A DNA stretch of 64,000 bases from Adiantum capillus-veneris (taxonomy: Eukaryota > Streptophyta > Polypodiopsida > Polypodiales > Pteridaceae), in contig CM043955.1 in NCBI GenBank assembly GCA_014529385.2, forward strand, positions 147,597,140 through 147,661,139, written 5' to 3'. Below the pieces are notes generated by a model that saw only the letters and a list, made by a program, of their open reading frames with translations, had not been told where the DNA came from and made no database searches. This document shows positions 32,343 to 43,602 of this stretch, piece after piece. The position numbers and the translations under genes were made by a program. Each line of letters starts with the position of its first letter. The stretch's first letter is position 1.

Positions 32343-33932
32343 TGTCATAATAATCAATATCTAATTCTCCTAAATGATTTTCTCATATTAAACTGATCAT
32401 TTAATGTGGGGAAGTGCCAAGGGAGAAAAAGCTAGAATATTGGTTAAGTTAGCAGACCGGCCACAGTAGGGATCCAAAGGAGGGAAAATAGGGATCCAAA
32501 GGGGGGTCCATCTGCAAAAGAGCCATGTGAAACAACGGGCTAAAAATACCCTAAGGTTCAGCCCATTAAGACTTCCAAAATGCTAAGGTTCCAAAATTCA
32601 AAGGTTGTGTCCAAAGGTCAACCTTAGGGAAAATTGGATGCTTAGTGTGTGCCCAAAAGGTCTTTCTACATCCCTACATGGGAGGGGGCAAGCCCCAAAG
32701 CTAGGGGATGAGAGAGAAAGCCACACACACACACACAGGCTCCCTTTACACAAAGGGAATGAGGGACACATGTCAGCTCCCTAGGCCAGATGCCCACAAG
32801 GTATGCCCAATTCCTATTGGAAGACCCTTGAAGTGGACCAATGAGAATTAGGCTAGAGTAAATCTAGTTTAATTAATTTAAAAACATTTAATAAAAGAAA
32901 CCAATAAGAATTAAGTGTCCTAGAAGACTATTGGGCAGTCTCCCAAGGGGTCCAATGAGCATTCAGGAGCCCCATGGCTTGCCTGATTCCTATTGGCCAG
33001 GAGGCAAAGGGGTCCAATGAGAGTTTAGTTTAATTATTTAATTATCTAAAGCTCTCACAAAAGGGGAAAGGGGGACACATGTCAGAAGGCTATCACTTAT
33101 GCTGCTTAATCCCTATTGGCTTGACCTGGGGAGGTCCAATGAGGCAAAAGCCAGACTAACTTAGCAGCTAGGGCTCGCCCAAGAGAGAGAGGGGGCTGAT
33201 TTTTGCTTGGCATTGACACTCACACTCTCACACTTGACCATGTGTGAAGGGAAAATACTCTATCTCCTCCCAAGCTTTAATGGAGAGCTCATCACCTACT
33301 CCAAGCTTGTGAGATAGAAGCCTACATCAACACTCTCTTGGCATGTGGATGCAAATCCAACCAAGAGCCAAGCTTCAATGCATGCTCATCTTCTCTACCA
33401 AGCTAATTACTAAGCTAAGCTATGCTAATATGAGTGATTATGTGAGGAGATGTACTTCTTTCTCGTAAGATACTTCTTTTTCCTCTCAATCTACTCTCAT
33501 ACCCTGCTAGCTCTCACCATCTTCGAAGGTGTGTGAGGTCTTGGGTCTGAGAACGGGGATAATTCAAGTTGTGTTTGATTAAGTGTTTTGCTTGGTGTAT
33601 GAAGCTTCCATCTTCATTGCACTAGCTAGTCTTGAAGGAACACAAAGAATTGTATTGTACAATGTCTCTCTTGATGGGAGAAACCATAATACAAAGCCTT
33701 TTGGAGGGGGGACCGGCTCCATGCAAATCCGGTCCTCAACTGTTGTCAATAGCTTAATTGCTCTCTCTTTTGAAAGTATTGTCGATGCTATCTAACTAGG
33801 TGTTATGCTTTTTGTTGCTCTCTCCACCCAAGCACTCTTGTAATTCTCATTAGGAATCTATTCTAATGAAATGCCCACTATGTTCATGCTAATTTCCGCT
33901 ACAAATAAGATTTTAGGCCATTAAATGTTACA
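32343..33932 (+). repeat. Gypsy 1 3' LTR
   Basis: 1590 bp, same ends as the 5' LTR, preceded by PPT CAAGAGAGAGGTAA. Differences from the 5' LTR noticed by eye correspond to 25194, 25235, about 25278, 25370 and 26175. Confidence 0.95.
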
Positions 33933-33937
33933 CACAC

Positions 33938-34123
33938 AGCTTGGAGAACATGAAGGAAGCTCAAGGCACACAATGTTTCTTAGTATGCAATGGAAAGATA
34001 GATAGCCCTAGAGTGATGGGCGTATATACGATGCACGCGGGAAAAAACCTCCTAAAGAGGGAAAAAATGCCTCGGCTGTCCTAATGTGTTCACATACATT
34101 ACTACCACATGTATATGGTAACA
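33938..34123 (-). repeat. Copia 1 5' LTR, right piece
   Basis: 186 bp beginning AGCTTGGAGAAC and ending GGTAACA. It resumes exactly where the left piece (to 25029) stops, counting CACAC once. Confidence 0.9.
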
Positions 34124-34132
34124 GAGACAACT

Positions 34133-34286
34133 TCATCTAGCAATCACATTGTGCTTGATATCATGACTAGCAAATGATTGGTAAAGCATCCAATGTGCCA
34201 TGAAATGACTGAGCTCCATGGTTGTGTATCCTTGATCAACGGTTTGTGCCCCCTTGGAGGGGACAACCCGAGCAATCAATGCAACT
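34133..34286 (-). pseudogene. LINE 2 ORF2 C-terminal end (left of gypsy 2)
   Basis: The minus-strand frame from 34286 reads ALIARVVPSKGAQTVDQ, then TMELSHFMAHWMLYQSF, and ends with a stop at 34135-34133. It joins in frame, across gypsy 2, with the frame right of 51405, apart from one TAA. LINE origin is inferred from the zf-RVT domain of the other half. Confidence 0.6.
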
Positions 34287-35873
34287 TGTAACATTTAATG
34301 GTCTAGTAACTTGTGTGTAGCGGAAAATATCATGAACATAGCGAGCATTTCATTAGAACAGATTCCTAATGAGAATAACAAGAGTGCTTGGTGGAGAGAG
34401 CAACAAAAAACATAACACCTAATTAGATAGCATGAACTATACTTCAAAAGAGAGAGAAATTAAGCAATTCACAATAGTTGAGGACCGGATTTGCATGGAG
34501 CCGGTCCCCCCTCCAAAAGGCTTTGTATTATGGTTTCTCCCATCAAGAGAGAGACATTTTACAATACAATTTTTTGTGTTCCTTCAATACTAGCAAGTGC
34601 AATGAAGATGGAAACTTCATGCACTAAGCAAAACACTTATCAAACACAACATCAATTCCCTCACGGTCTCAGACCCAAAACCTCACACACCTTCGAAGAT
34701 GGTGGAGCTAGCGGGGTATGAGAGTAGATTGAGAGGAAGGAGAATTCTTACGAGAAAGATGTACATCTCCTCACATAAGCACTCATATTAACATAGCTTA
34801 GCTTAGTAATTAGCCTGGTAGAGGAGATGAGCATGCATTGAAGCTTGGCTCTTGGTTGGATTTGCATCACAAAGCCAAGAGTTGTTGGTGTAGGCCTTCC
34901 TTCTCACAAGCTTGGAGTAGGTGATAAGCGTTCCATTAAAGCTTGAGAAGGAGAGAGAGTCTTCTTACTCCACACATGAACTAGTGTGAGTGTGTAGGTG
35001 ATAATGCCTTTGAAAAATCAGCCCCCTCTCTCTCTTGGTCGACCCCTCTTGCTATTTTCTGTTGCTAGCATCCTATTGGACCTCCTCAGGCTTAGCCAAT
35101 GGTAATTAAGCACCATAAGTGATAGCCTTCTGACATGTGTCCCCCTTTCCCCTTTTGTGAGAGCTTTAGGTAATTAATAAATGAAACTAAACTCTCATTG
35201 GACCCCTTTTCCTTCTGGCCAATAGGAATCAAGCAAGCCATTGGGCTGTTGAATGCTCATTGGACCCCTTGGGAGACTGTCCAATAGTCTTCTAGAGAGC
35301 TTAATTCCCATTGGTTCTTTTATTAAGTGTTTTTAAATTAATTAAACTAGATTTACTCTAGCCTAATTCTCATTGGTCCACCTCCAAGGCCATCCAATAG
35401 GATTTGAGTACACCTTGTGGGCATATGGGCTAGGGAGCTGACATGTGTCCCTCATTCCCTTTGTGTAAAGGGAGCTTGTGTGTGTGTGTGTGTGATTTTC
35501 TCTCTCATCCCCTACTTGCAAGGCTCGGCCCCTCCTATGTAGGGATGGATGAAGACTTTTAGGGCACACACAAAGCATCCAATTTCCCTAATGTTTGACC
35601 TTTGGACACAACCTTTGAATTTTGGAACCTTAGCATTTTGGAAGTCTTAATGGGATGAACCTTAGGGTCTTTTAAGCCCATTGGTGCACATAGCTCTTTT
35701 GCAGATGGCCCCCCCTTTGGATCCCTAGTTTCCCTCCTTTGGATCCCTATTGTGGCCGGTCTGCTAACTTAACCAACATTCTAGCTTTTTCTCCCCTGGC
35801 ACTTCCCCATATTAAATGATCAATTTAACATGAGAAAATCATTTAGGAGAATTAGATATTGATTATTATGACA
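34287..35873 (-). repeat. Gypsy 2 3' LTR
   Basis: 1587 bp, TGTAACATTTAATGG to ATTATTATGACA on the plus strand. It keeps the ATTGG/CCAAT pairs (about 35078-35400) and has a short (TG)n at 35477-35493. Confidence 0.92.
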
Positions 35874-36225
35874 TTACCTCTCTCTTGAAATCATAGTCGT
35901 CCTCGACTATGGGGTAGAGAAGATAAAGCACATTCATTAGTCCTTTTTCCTAGCGGGTAGAGGATCCCTATGTTACCCTACGACATCATTCCACAATGGA
36001 TGACTAGTCCATTTGGTGCCTGAGAGCCTGACACTGCCGCAGGCATGTCTGCACATTAGTCCTATCATCTTCCATAGTAGAGTGACAAGCTCTACTTGGT
36101 GTTCGGGAGATGTCGTCCCCGCAAACTTGATTTAAGCATGCATACAACTTCATTTTTGTGCAATAAAGAAAAAGAGAGTCTTATAAGACAAAAATTTTGT
36201 TCATTTTTAACATTTGTACATTTGC

Positions 36226-36936
36226 TTACTCTTGGGAAGCATTGTAAGCATTGACAAGGTTTAGGTTATCCTTTAATTGTATGCCTTGCATCCATCTAGC
36301 ATCTTCAAAAGGATAATTCTTAAACTTAATAAGATATTGTCGGATAGTCTTACCGCCTCTTAGTACCTTGTCTTCATGTCGAAGAATGGACTCAAACTGC
36401 AGCACCTCTTCTTGGTCCTCGATCTCCGGTGGGTCTTCCATTGTTGGTTCTTGTGGTGGATCTCCTTTGTAAGGCTTTAGTAGGCTCACATGGAAAGCAT
36501 TGTGTATGAGCCAATGGTTGGGAAACTTGAGTTGATAGGCCATCTCATTGATTGGCCTAAGAATTTGGAAGGGACCATAGTACCTTTTTGCTAACTTAGC
36601 ATAGTGCTTTTGGTGTCCCGCAGGATTCTTGCCCATCGTGTGCCTTAGTCAAGCCTTGGGAAATTTGAGTAAGACCCAATCATTTCCTTTAAAGGCTTGG
36701 GCTCTTCTGTGCTTGTCAGTAGCAGCATTTTGCCTTTGTTGTGAGATAGAGATAGCATCCTTAATCTTTTGAAAAGATTCTTGTAGATCTCGGCTATACT
36801 CATCTGCAGCGAAGTTCTTCCCGTGTACCTTAAGTAGCAAGGGACTTTTTTATCTTCCCTCAATTACCTCAAAAGGTGCTTTTCCCGTGGAAGTATGTAC
36901 AGTGTTATTGTAGGCATACTCCACTAAGGGTAAGAC
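36226..36936 (-). pseudogene. Gypsy 2 integrase C-terminus and chromodomain-like end
   Basis: Frames 36863-36645 and 36636-36226 together match the end of the gypsy 1 polyprotein: a SRDLQESFQKIKDAIS helix, KRYYGPFQILRPINEMAY, NAFHVSLLKPYKG, and the chromodomain-like IRQYLIKFKNYPFEDARW. A frameshift and a stop near 36645 break it. It is cut at its upstream side by the CACTA insertion at 36937-36940. Confidence 0.9.
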
Positions 36937-36959
36937 CTTCACTACAAGAGGTTGTGTGC

Positions 36960-37215
36960 TCTTGTGACGCTGTTAGCGACGGAAATACACTGGGTTTTTA
37001 TAACCCCCGGCGTCGCTAAAACCGTCGCTATGAGCGTCGCTACGAAAGCGTCGCTATATGCGTCGCTATAGGCGTCGCTACATGCGTCGCTATATAGAGA
37101 CGCTCATAGCGACGCTCATAGAGACGGTTATAGCGACGTTTACACAGAAGACTATAGCGATGCTCATAGCGACGCTACAGAGCCATAAATAGCAACGGTT
37201 ATAGCGACGCCCGAG
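36960..37215. repeat. CACTA left subterminal repeats
   Basis: About 16 copies of a GCGTCGCTAT-type motif or its reverse complement. Direct copies cluster at about 37008-37092, inverted ones at about 37098-37210, and several are separated by only 4-6 bases. In En/Spm elements such arrays bind the element's regulatory protein. A hairpin (CAGGGCATT-G-AATGCCCTG, 37235-37253) follows. Confidence 0.9.
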
Positions 37216-37370
37216 AGAATTTTTTTTTTGGTGACAGGGCATTGAATGCCCTGCCACCCATCAACCATATTGTACTTGATTCGCTTTTTAAAAAAAGTGC
37301 AAGGGTAGAGAATAGACCCAAAATAGTCACCCACAAGACGCATTGTTTGCAAAATTGACAAGCGTAAAAT

Positions 37371-37475
37371 TGACAATTGTACACATCATAGGCAAAATGA
37401 ATTGATTGGCAAATGTAATAATGACAATTGTACAACATCATAGGCATAAAGAATTGATTGGCAAAAGGAACTGCG
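37371..37475. repeat. Short tandem repeat inside the CACTA element
   Basis: Two copies of GACAATTGTAC-A-CATCATAGGC...GAATTGATTGGCAAA, starting at 37372 and 37423 (period 51 bp). Non-coding. Confidence 0.7.
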
Positions 37476-37591
37476 GTGACAAATGTAATAATATACATGG
37501 TTCAAAAAGACGTATAAAATCCGTCTCATGATACATAAGCTATGAGAAACCCTAAACTAATGCTATCTAGCTACGGCTAAACTGACGTCGT

Positions 37592-38901
37592 CTAGTCAGA
37601 CGTCTCATCGCGTCCAAGCGGCGTATCTGTCGGATTCTACAAAAAAAGACAATAAGACAGCTTTCAGTAAGTATAAACATATAGCGACATTTATAAAACA
37701 ATACAAAAAATAGAAAAGAGTAAACCCTAATACTAACCATGCCGCCGCGAGAACTGAGAATGTCCATCAGGGCGTTTAAGCCCTTCCTGCCTGCGTACTC
37801 GCGCTCGTACGGTGTGGGATCACGTCCTGTCATTGACCACTGTCAAAACATACAAAGATTTCATTATGTTAGAATTAAAAAACTCATAAACCCTAAACTA
37901 TCGAACATAAAGAGCAATGCGAAAACACTTACAAAATCGGCCTCAAATGATGCCCATCCACCGCTCCCCAAGTGGTGCGAGCTCCCTGCCTCTACTCGCG
38001 CTCTGGCTGCATCCTTTTGTTGCTTCCACTTGTCGGGATTCTCGCGCGCTGCTTTCTTCGCATTCTTCCAATCTTCTTTGGCCAGCCAATCTGGCCTGTT
38101 CCACCCATTCTTGATTGCTTTTTGCACTTCGGAACTCTTGTGTTTGCAGTATTCGCGCATTCGAATCTTCATCAGGTCTTCATTGAAGCGCCGATCCCGT
38201 GTTGGAACGGGAAACTCATCATGAAGTATGCTGATGACTCTGTTTTTTAAATCACTTGGTACTTCACTCCATTTGTTTAGTATGTAGTGTCTAAACAGCT
38301 GAGAGCAAAGACCACGCATGCGCGAGATCACCTTCTTGCCGTCATCATCCATGATGATGCCGCCGCTGAAGTCGACAGAGTAAGGCAAGCCCTCTGGCCG
38401 GTGACGCGTGAACCTGGGTGTCCCGGCAGGGGTCTCTAGCGACGTGTCGATGGGGGTACGGACGTCAGGTGTCTCCACCGGCTTCTGGGCCCCGAAGCGA
38501 GGAGTGTCGAGTGGGGTGGCTCCTGGCGGAGTAGGTAGAGGTGTGTAGCTGCTAAGAACAGTTAGCCGCGCAAAACCTGGCGTAGATGGCGATGTTGTGG
38601 CTGGTGTGGGGGCGGGCAAAGAAGGGGAGGGTAAAGAGCCTCGTCGAACACGAGGCGGTGTGGAGGCATCGGCGGCGGAATCCCCACAACAACCGCCACC
38701 GCCACCACTAGAGTGCCGGTGTCTAGCCGAGTGTGAAGATCGTCTCGTCGATGTCAAAGCTTCGGAGCGCGCCGAATGCTCCGAAAGAGAGGGAGATGCG
38801 GATGGAGTAGGAACGCGCGATGATCCGCCAGAGCGATGACGCTCCACGTACCACTGTCTCTGCTACGGTGACAAAGAAGAAAGAAACTCTTCATCATCCA
38901 T
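37592..38901 (-). pseudogene. CACTA second gene: transposase_24-type (TNPA-position) protein, three exons
   Basis: Exons 38901-37933, 37839-37738 and 37636-37592, all phase 0 with GT-AG ends (GATTTT|GTAAGT, TTGACAG|TGG, ATG|GTTAGT, TTGTAG|AAT); 371 codons. The N-terminal half is Ser/Pro/Thr-rich and basic. The C-terminal half (about residues 175-323) has the plant transposase_24 pattern: SQLFRHYILNKWSEVPS, LKNRVISILHDEF, NRPDWLAKEDW, KAARENPDKWK. Exon 2 gives SMTGRDPTPYEREY. An in-frame TAG at 38865-38863, codon 13, breaks it; otherwise it is open. It lies downstream of and in the same orientation as the TNPD gene. Confidence 0.8.
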
Positions 38902-39338
38902 ACCTGCATTAAACACACGAATATTTAAACTTAATATTGAATGAATAGAGTAGACAATGACGCAAAGACCATTAAATACAATGACGTAATGACGCATATA
39001 AATACAATGACGCAATGAATTGAGTGATAGAAGAGGCAAGTCGAAAACTTAGAATTTTCAATCAAAAGATGTGAGCGCGAGTAGAAAAGAGCGTTATACA
39101 CCATGGAAAGTACTTAGAGAGCCAGAGCTTTTACAACACGGAGCAAAATTGTTCAAATACAATATTTGTGGCTTTAAGAGATCTCTCTCTCATCCTCGCA
39201 TAACTCAACATAACTTCCTATATCTATATAGAGCTCTCCGTTTAAACACATATCCTCTGTTTCATTTTGTAGCTCCTCTGCATGCACCCCATATAGAGTA
39301 GTAGCATCTTGATGCTCGTCTGGCACCACCGCAGCGGC

Positions 39339-42300
39339 TTATGATTGAGCATCTTCTCTGATCTCCTCCATTGATGCCGTTGTGATTGGCACATGGTATC
39401 CTTCATACGTCCTTGCACTACGAGGGGCTACCTCTATGACGTACCACCAGTTTGATGTAGACTTTGTAGGATGAAATATTACCTGCCAGAGCCACATAAC
39501 TTACATGAGAGCTTTCAAGCACATAACTTGTAAAAGGGGGATGTTAACTATTTACATACTTACTTGTTCACAATGCTCGGGTAGTTCGAAAGTGTCTCTT
39601 AGGTCAGTCCATTTCTTAGTAGAATCCACCTCAAGAAAACCAGACTCTCCTCTACGCACAGTAGCGTTGCGACCCTCCATGATTATCTTGAACCATTGCA
39701 CGTCGAACAAGTCGACAAAAAATCCTCTGTAATCGATCCTCAAAATCTCTTGTAGCGTGCCGAAGTAAGTGAGTTCCGCCACCACAGGATCTGCATCAAA
39801 GGAACGTCGTCGACTAGACTGTTCAAATTTTGCCATGATTCCACAATCTTAGTAAAACGCTTTTTGTCGATCCGTTCCACCCTAAAATGTCGACCTTTAC
39901 ACCATGCTGCTGTGTATGACTTATACTACAACGAACAAAGATCATGAGTGGCCGTTCAAACGTTTAGAAATAAAGTCACTAGCTAGTCGTACATTGCAAA
40001 CTTACCTTGGTCGCGCAACCCCGAGAGTACTCCCACTCTTCCTCAGTCACTTCGTCACCGCATTGTTGTGCGCTTTTCAATTGGTTGTTCAACCATCTTA
40101 AGCTCATGAATGTTGGTAGGCTCTCCAGACCCGTCGGATAGTGCATCGGTGGTCGTCTTCCCCGTCTCCACTCGATTCGTACCCTTTGTCGCTCTTGCTT
40201 TACATCCTCATATTGTGAAATCCACTTTTGCATCACTGGATTGTGAAGCATGCAAAATCGGTTGATTTTAGCCTCTAGATCTTCCGTCATCTTCTTCTCA
40301 ACACGGAGATTGCACATGACAATCCCAGATATGCGCTCATCATCTATGGTTCGCCATAGCATGTCCCGGGCTTTATCAAATCCGTCTAGCCACTCTCCAA
40401 TGTACACTAGGGACTCTGATACCAACCAACCTTCTGCCATGCTACCCTCCGGACGTGCCTTTTGACGCACATATCCCTTAAGCGTTTTCATGAAACGTTC
40501 CAAGAAGAACATCCATCTGGAATGAATTGTGCCAGCTATTTCCACCTCATCAACTATGTGAACAAGAAGATGCACCTGAATGGTTAGCATGGTAGTAGGA
40601 AAATGTTTCTCAAACATGCACACAAGCTCCGCAGCATTTAGTTTGGCGAATGGTATGGAGTCTACGTTAATCTCCTTTTGTGAGATCCATTGCACCAGCT
40701 TTGCAAGTTTGTAGATTGTGTTACGGATGTCGAGAGACAAACATCCCTCAATGGCAACCGGTAAAATAAACTGTAAAGTATGTGCAGCAATGATATTAAA
40801 GTCCACATTTTATGCAATGATATTAAAGTCCACTATGAACGTACCTGACACATTTTATGCCAATCGTGTGACTTCAAACCGGTAAGCTTTCCTTCTTTAG
40901 TAAAACACGTTCAGAGAGAGTGCATTACGCCAGTGGGGGTCCGCAAAGATCGAATGGTCTCTTTTACTTTGCGTTCTTGGGCTCCTGTGAAAATCCATGG
41001 TGCTTTAGGGAGTTTTATCGATCCATCAGACGCTGTTTGTGGCCAATATTGCTCCATACGATCCACATTTCTAAGGTCAACTCTGGCTCCCAAAGTATCT
41101 TTCTTGCCGGTCAGATGGTCCCATAGTAGATTACCCACATTCTTGAATATGTGCATTGGATCGAGCAAGTGATTGATCATGAGTCGGGGCCAGTATGGTA
41201 ACTCGTACCATAGAGATAGTCTCTTCATCCCTGGAGGCAATCCGTCATCGCACATCTCCTTCTGCTCTAACCATGCTTGTGCAGACATCCTTGGTGGCTC
41301 TCTTCCCAAAAAGCCGTCGTGTAACACATGATTCTCTGGAAGATACGCTTGATGACCTTCGTAGATTTGCTTCTTCAGTGAGGGCGCCCTACGTGCATTC
41401 AGTCTAGGTCCACATGTGACACATGCTCTGTATCCGCTTGTTTGAAGCCCTGCATGTATACACATGATAATAGATCAACTATGGGAAAAAACAAGATTTA
41501 CAGTGTCTGAGTGAGGAGTGTCAATAAATCACCTGAGCCTTCTATTAGCCCGGGATAGTCATGCATGGTCCACATTAGAATGCCTCTGATCAAAGCATTC
41601 CGTCGTCCTGTGTGTCGGCTCATATCCACCACCTCTATGCCAATCCACAATTTTTGTAGCTCTTCCAATAGTGGACGAAGATACACATCCATATTCTCCA
41701 CTTTATATCGCCCTTGCACAATCAAGCTTAGCCATAGGTGCCCCTTCTTCGTAGTCAACCACGGGGGAATGTTGTAGTTGACGATGACAACGGGCCATAC
41801 ACTGTAAGATGTTGATCTTTGACCAAATGGATTTACGCCATCCATAGCCAGGCCTAAGCGCAAATTTCGAGCTTCCCTGGCAAAATCCGACCATGTTCCA
41901 TCTATATGTTTCCAGGCTACGCAATCTGCAGGAATTCGTAGCACACCATCCGAAGATTTATTCTCCTCATGCCATGATGCTAGGGCGGCCATGGACTTAC
42001 ATTCGAAGAAATGCTTGATGCGAGGAAGCAGAGGAAAATGTCACAAAACCTTTTGTGGAATTTTTGTCCCGTGGAGATCTACTCGATATCTTTCGGAATC
42101 ACATTTCGGACACTTCTCCATGTCTATGTATTCCCCTCTGAAAAGAATGCAGTCATTAGGACAAGCGTGGATAGAATTGTAATCCATCTCCAAGTTTCGC
42201 AAAATCTTTCTTGCTTCATCTCGGGAATCTGGCATCACATTGTCAGATGGTAGTATGTGCTCTTTAAGCAATCTATACAACATAAAAATACGATACAGTC

Positions 42301-42892
42301 GTGTAAAAATCTATCAGATCATTATACATTTAAAGTTTTATTAAAGTAAACTAATTGTAATAGATCACCTGAAAAGCGTTGTGACGCTAGTGTCACTCCA
42401 TCCAAACTTTGCCTGCATGTTGAGAAGAACCAGGAGTGCTTTCAATCTAGACATACGTGCTCCATTATACAATGGCGTATCGGCTTCACTTTCCATATCA
42501 TCATAGATAAGCCTTTCTGAATCCATGATCATTTCATCAATCTCGGGCTCAAACATTGCCTCGTTGGGAATGTGCTCTGCATGATCATCCCCCGAGTTGT
42601 CAGAGGCTACATCTTGTGGCCTCACATATGCTGCTTGACCAAAGCGCCTGCGAACACGTCTATTGGGTTGCAAGATTGCTGCTTGTTGGCCAGCGTCAGA
42701 GTCCGACAAGTTATAATTAGCAACAACTCGATCTATAATAGATGGATCGAACTCGCCAAATTCGCGAACGTGCTGCAAAGAAACACGTCTTGTCCGTCGC
42801 ACAGCATGCTTGCATTGATTACAAGGACATAAGACCCTCGTTGAGAGATAGGTGTTTCGGTTGGACGGTCCCACATCCTCGTCACTACTCAT
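39339..42892 (-). pseudogene. CACTA TNPD-type transposase, six exons, broken
   Basis: Exons 42892-42369, 42272-41533, 41449-40845, 40770-40006, 39925-39564 and 39482-39339 join with consistent phases and GT-AG ends, giving about 1046 residues. Domains in order: a transposase-associated half (LCPCNQCKHA); the Transposase_21 opening (HACPNDCILFRGEY, CPKCDSERY); its core (LGLAMDGVNPFGQRSTSYS, WPVVIVNYNIPPWL, YRACVTCGP); DUF4218 (IHSRWMFFLERFMKTLKGYV, KARPEGSMAEGW); and DUF4216 (ELTYFGTLQEILRIDY). Lesions are a TGA at 42043-42041, a TGA at 40913-40911 and an apparent one-base loss near 39846. Both stops look like CGA-to-TGA changes, as expected from methylated CpG decay. Confidence 0.85.
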
Positions 42893-42960
42893 AATGAGGA
42901 TAAAAATCTTATAACCTGGACAACAAATTTAATATTCTATTGGCATTCTTCGTCTTATCT

Positions 42961-42961
<1 letters not shown>

Positions 42962-43015
<54 letters not shown>
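42962..43015. repeat. (CT)n microsatellite upstream of TNPD
   Basis: About 25 CT units, some 70 bases upstream of the TNPD start codon, probably in its 5' UTR. Confidence 0.9.
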
Positions 43016-43017
<2 letters not shown>

Positions 43018-43325
43018 TTCTCTAGTCATGTCCAATCCCCGCACACCTCGGTCTAGAGGTGCACGGAGATCAGAACCACCGGGTTATAATCTCGTCTTTA
43101 TTGGTCAATACCTATATGTGTGGGTACAAGAAATCTACATGCCCACGTCTACATGATACTGCATGTAGTGGACAAAACCCCTTTGCCTCTTCTCTAGCTG
43201 TAGCACTTCACAGCATCTTAACATCTTTTCATAGTAGATCTTTTCACTGTTCGTCTAACTCTAAACCCTAAACCGTAAGTAATTCTTGCGTGGACTCGAT
43301 CTAACGTAAATAAGCGCAAATCTAA

Positions 43326-43465
43326 ATAAACGTAAATCTAACTAAAAATAAACCTAAATCTAATTTAACGTAAGTCTACATCTAACCTAATCTTTAACGT
43401 CTTTTGGGATAGTTTCCTATGACGTTAAAACTCTCTTCTTCTTGTGTGTGTGTGTGTGTGTGTGT
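43326..43465. repeat. Direct repeat A left of the captured gene piece
   Basis: Matches 44003-44168 (AAATCTAACTAAAAATAAACC, then TCTACATCTAACCTAATC, GTTTCCTAYGACGTTA, CTCTCTTCTTCTTGTGTG). A TG run follows in both copies. Further AATCTAATCTAATATAAC copies occur at about 43493 and 43968. Confidence 0.75.
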
Positions 43466-43602
43466 GGGTAAACCTAAATAAACCTAAGTCTAATCTAATA
43501 TAACATAAATCTAAATCTAACGTAAATTATGTTATATTAAAAACAAAGAACTAAACTAACAGGGATTATAAGAACCTTAAAACTGATTTAACACATAATT
43601 TT

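Larger units (their letters stand above)
25030..33932 (+). mobile_element. Gypsy 1: young, almost intact Ty3/gypsy chromovirus-type element
   Basis: 8903 bp between perfect 5-bp TSDs, CACAC (25025-25029 and 33933-33937), in the 5' LTR of copia 1. Both LTRs are exactly 1590 bp, with only about five substitutions noticed. PBS is at 26621; PPT AAGAGAGAGG is just before 32343. The interior has gag-pol in one frame to 29529, then a one-base shift into the frame ending at 31985. Domain order is gag, protease, RT, RNase H, integrase, chromodomain-like C-terminus. Apart from that shift I see no stop in pol, so this copy is recent. Confidence 0.95.
20362..34123 (-). mobile_element. Copia 1: decayed Ty1/copia element, split by gypsy 1
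   Basis: The 3' LTR is 20362-20586. The 5' LTR starts at 24998 and is interrupted after 25029 by gypsy 1, resuming at 33938 and ending at 34123. The perfect 5-bp TSD GAGAC lies at 20357-20361 and 34124-34128. PBS TGGTATCAGAGCAGG is at 24995-24981. Minus-strand order is gag, integrase, reverse transcriptase, RNase H, the copia order. The LTRs differ by a 9-bp deletion, a 2-bp insertion and several substitutions, so this insertion is older than gypsy 1. Several stops and frameshifts break the polyprotein. Confidence 0.9.

Noticed and set aside
37739-38224. 161-codon plus-strand frame inside the CACTA element
   Set aside because: It is the antisense shadow of the transposase_24-type gene, whose splice sites and family motifs are on the minus strand.
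43261-43530. Telomere-like CCCTAAA and CTAAATCTAA stretches
   Set aside because: Only one true CCCTAAA is present. The rest is an AAATCTAA-type repeat inside the CACTA element, not an interstitial telomere.
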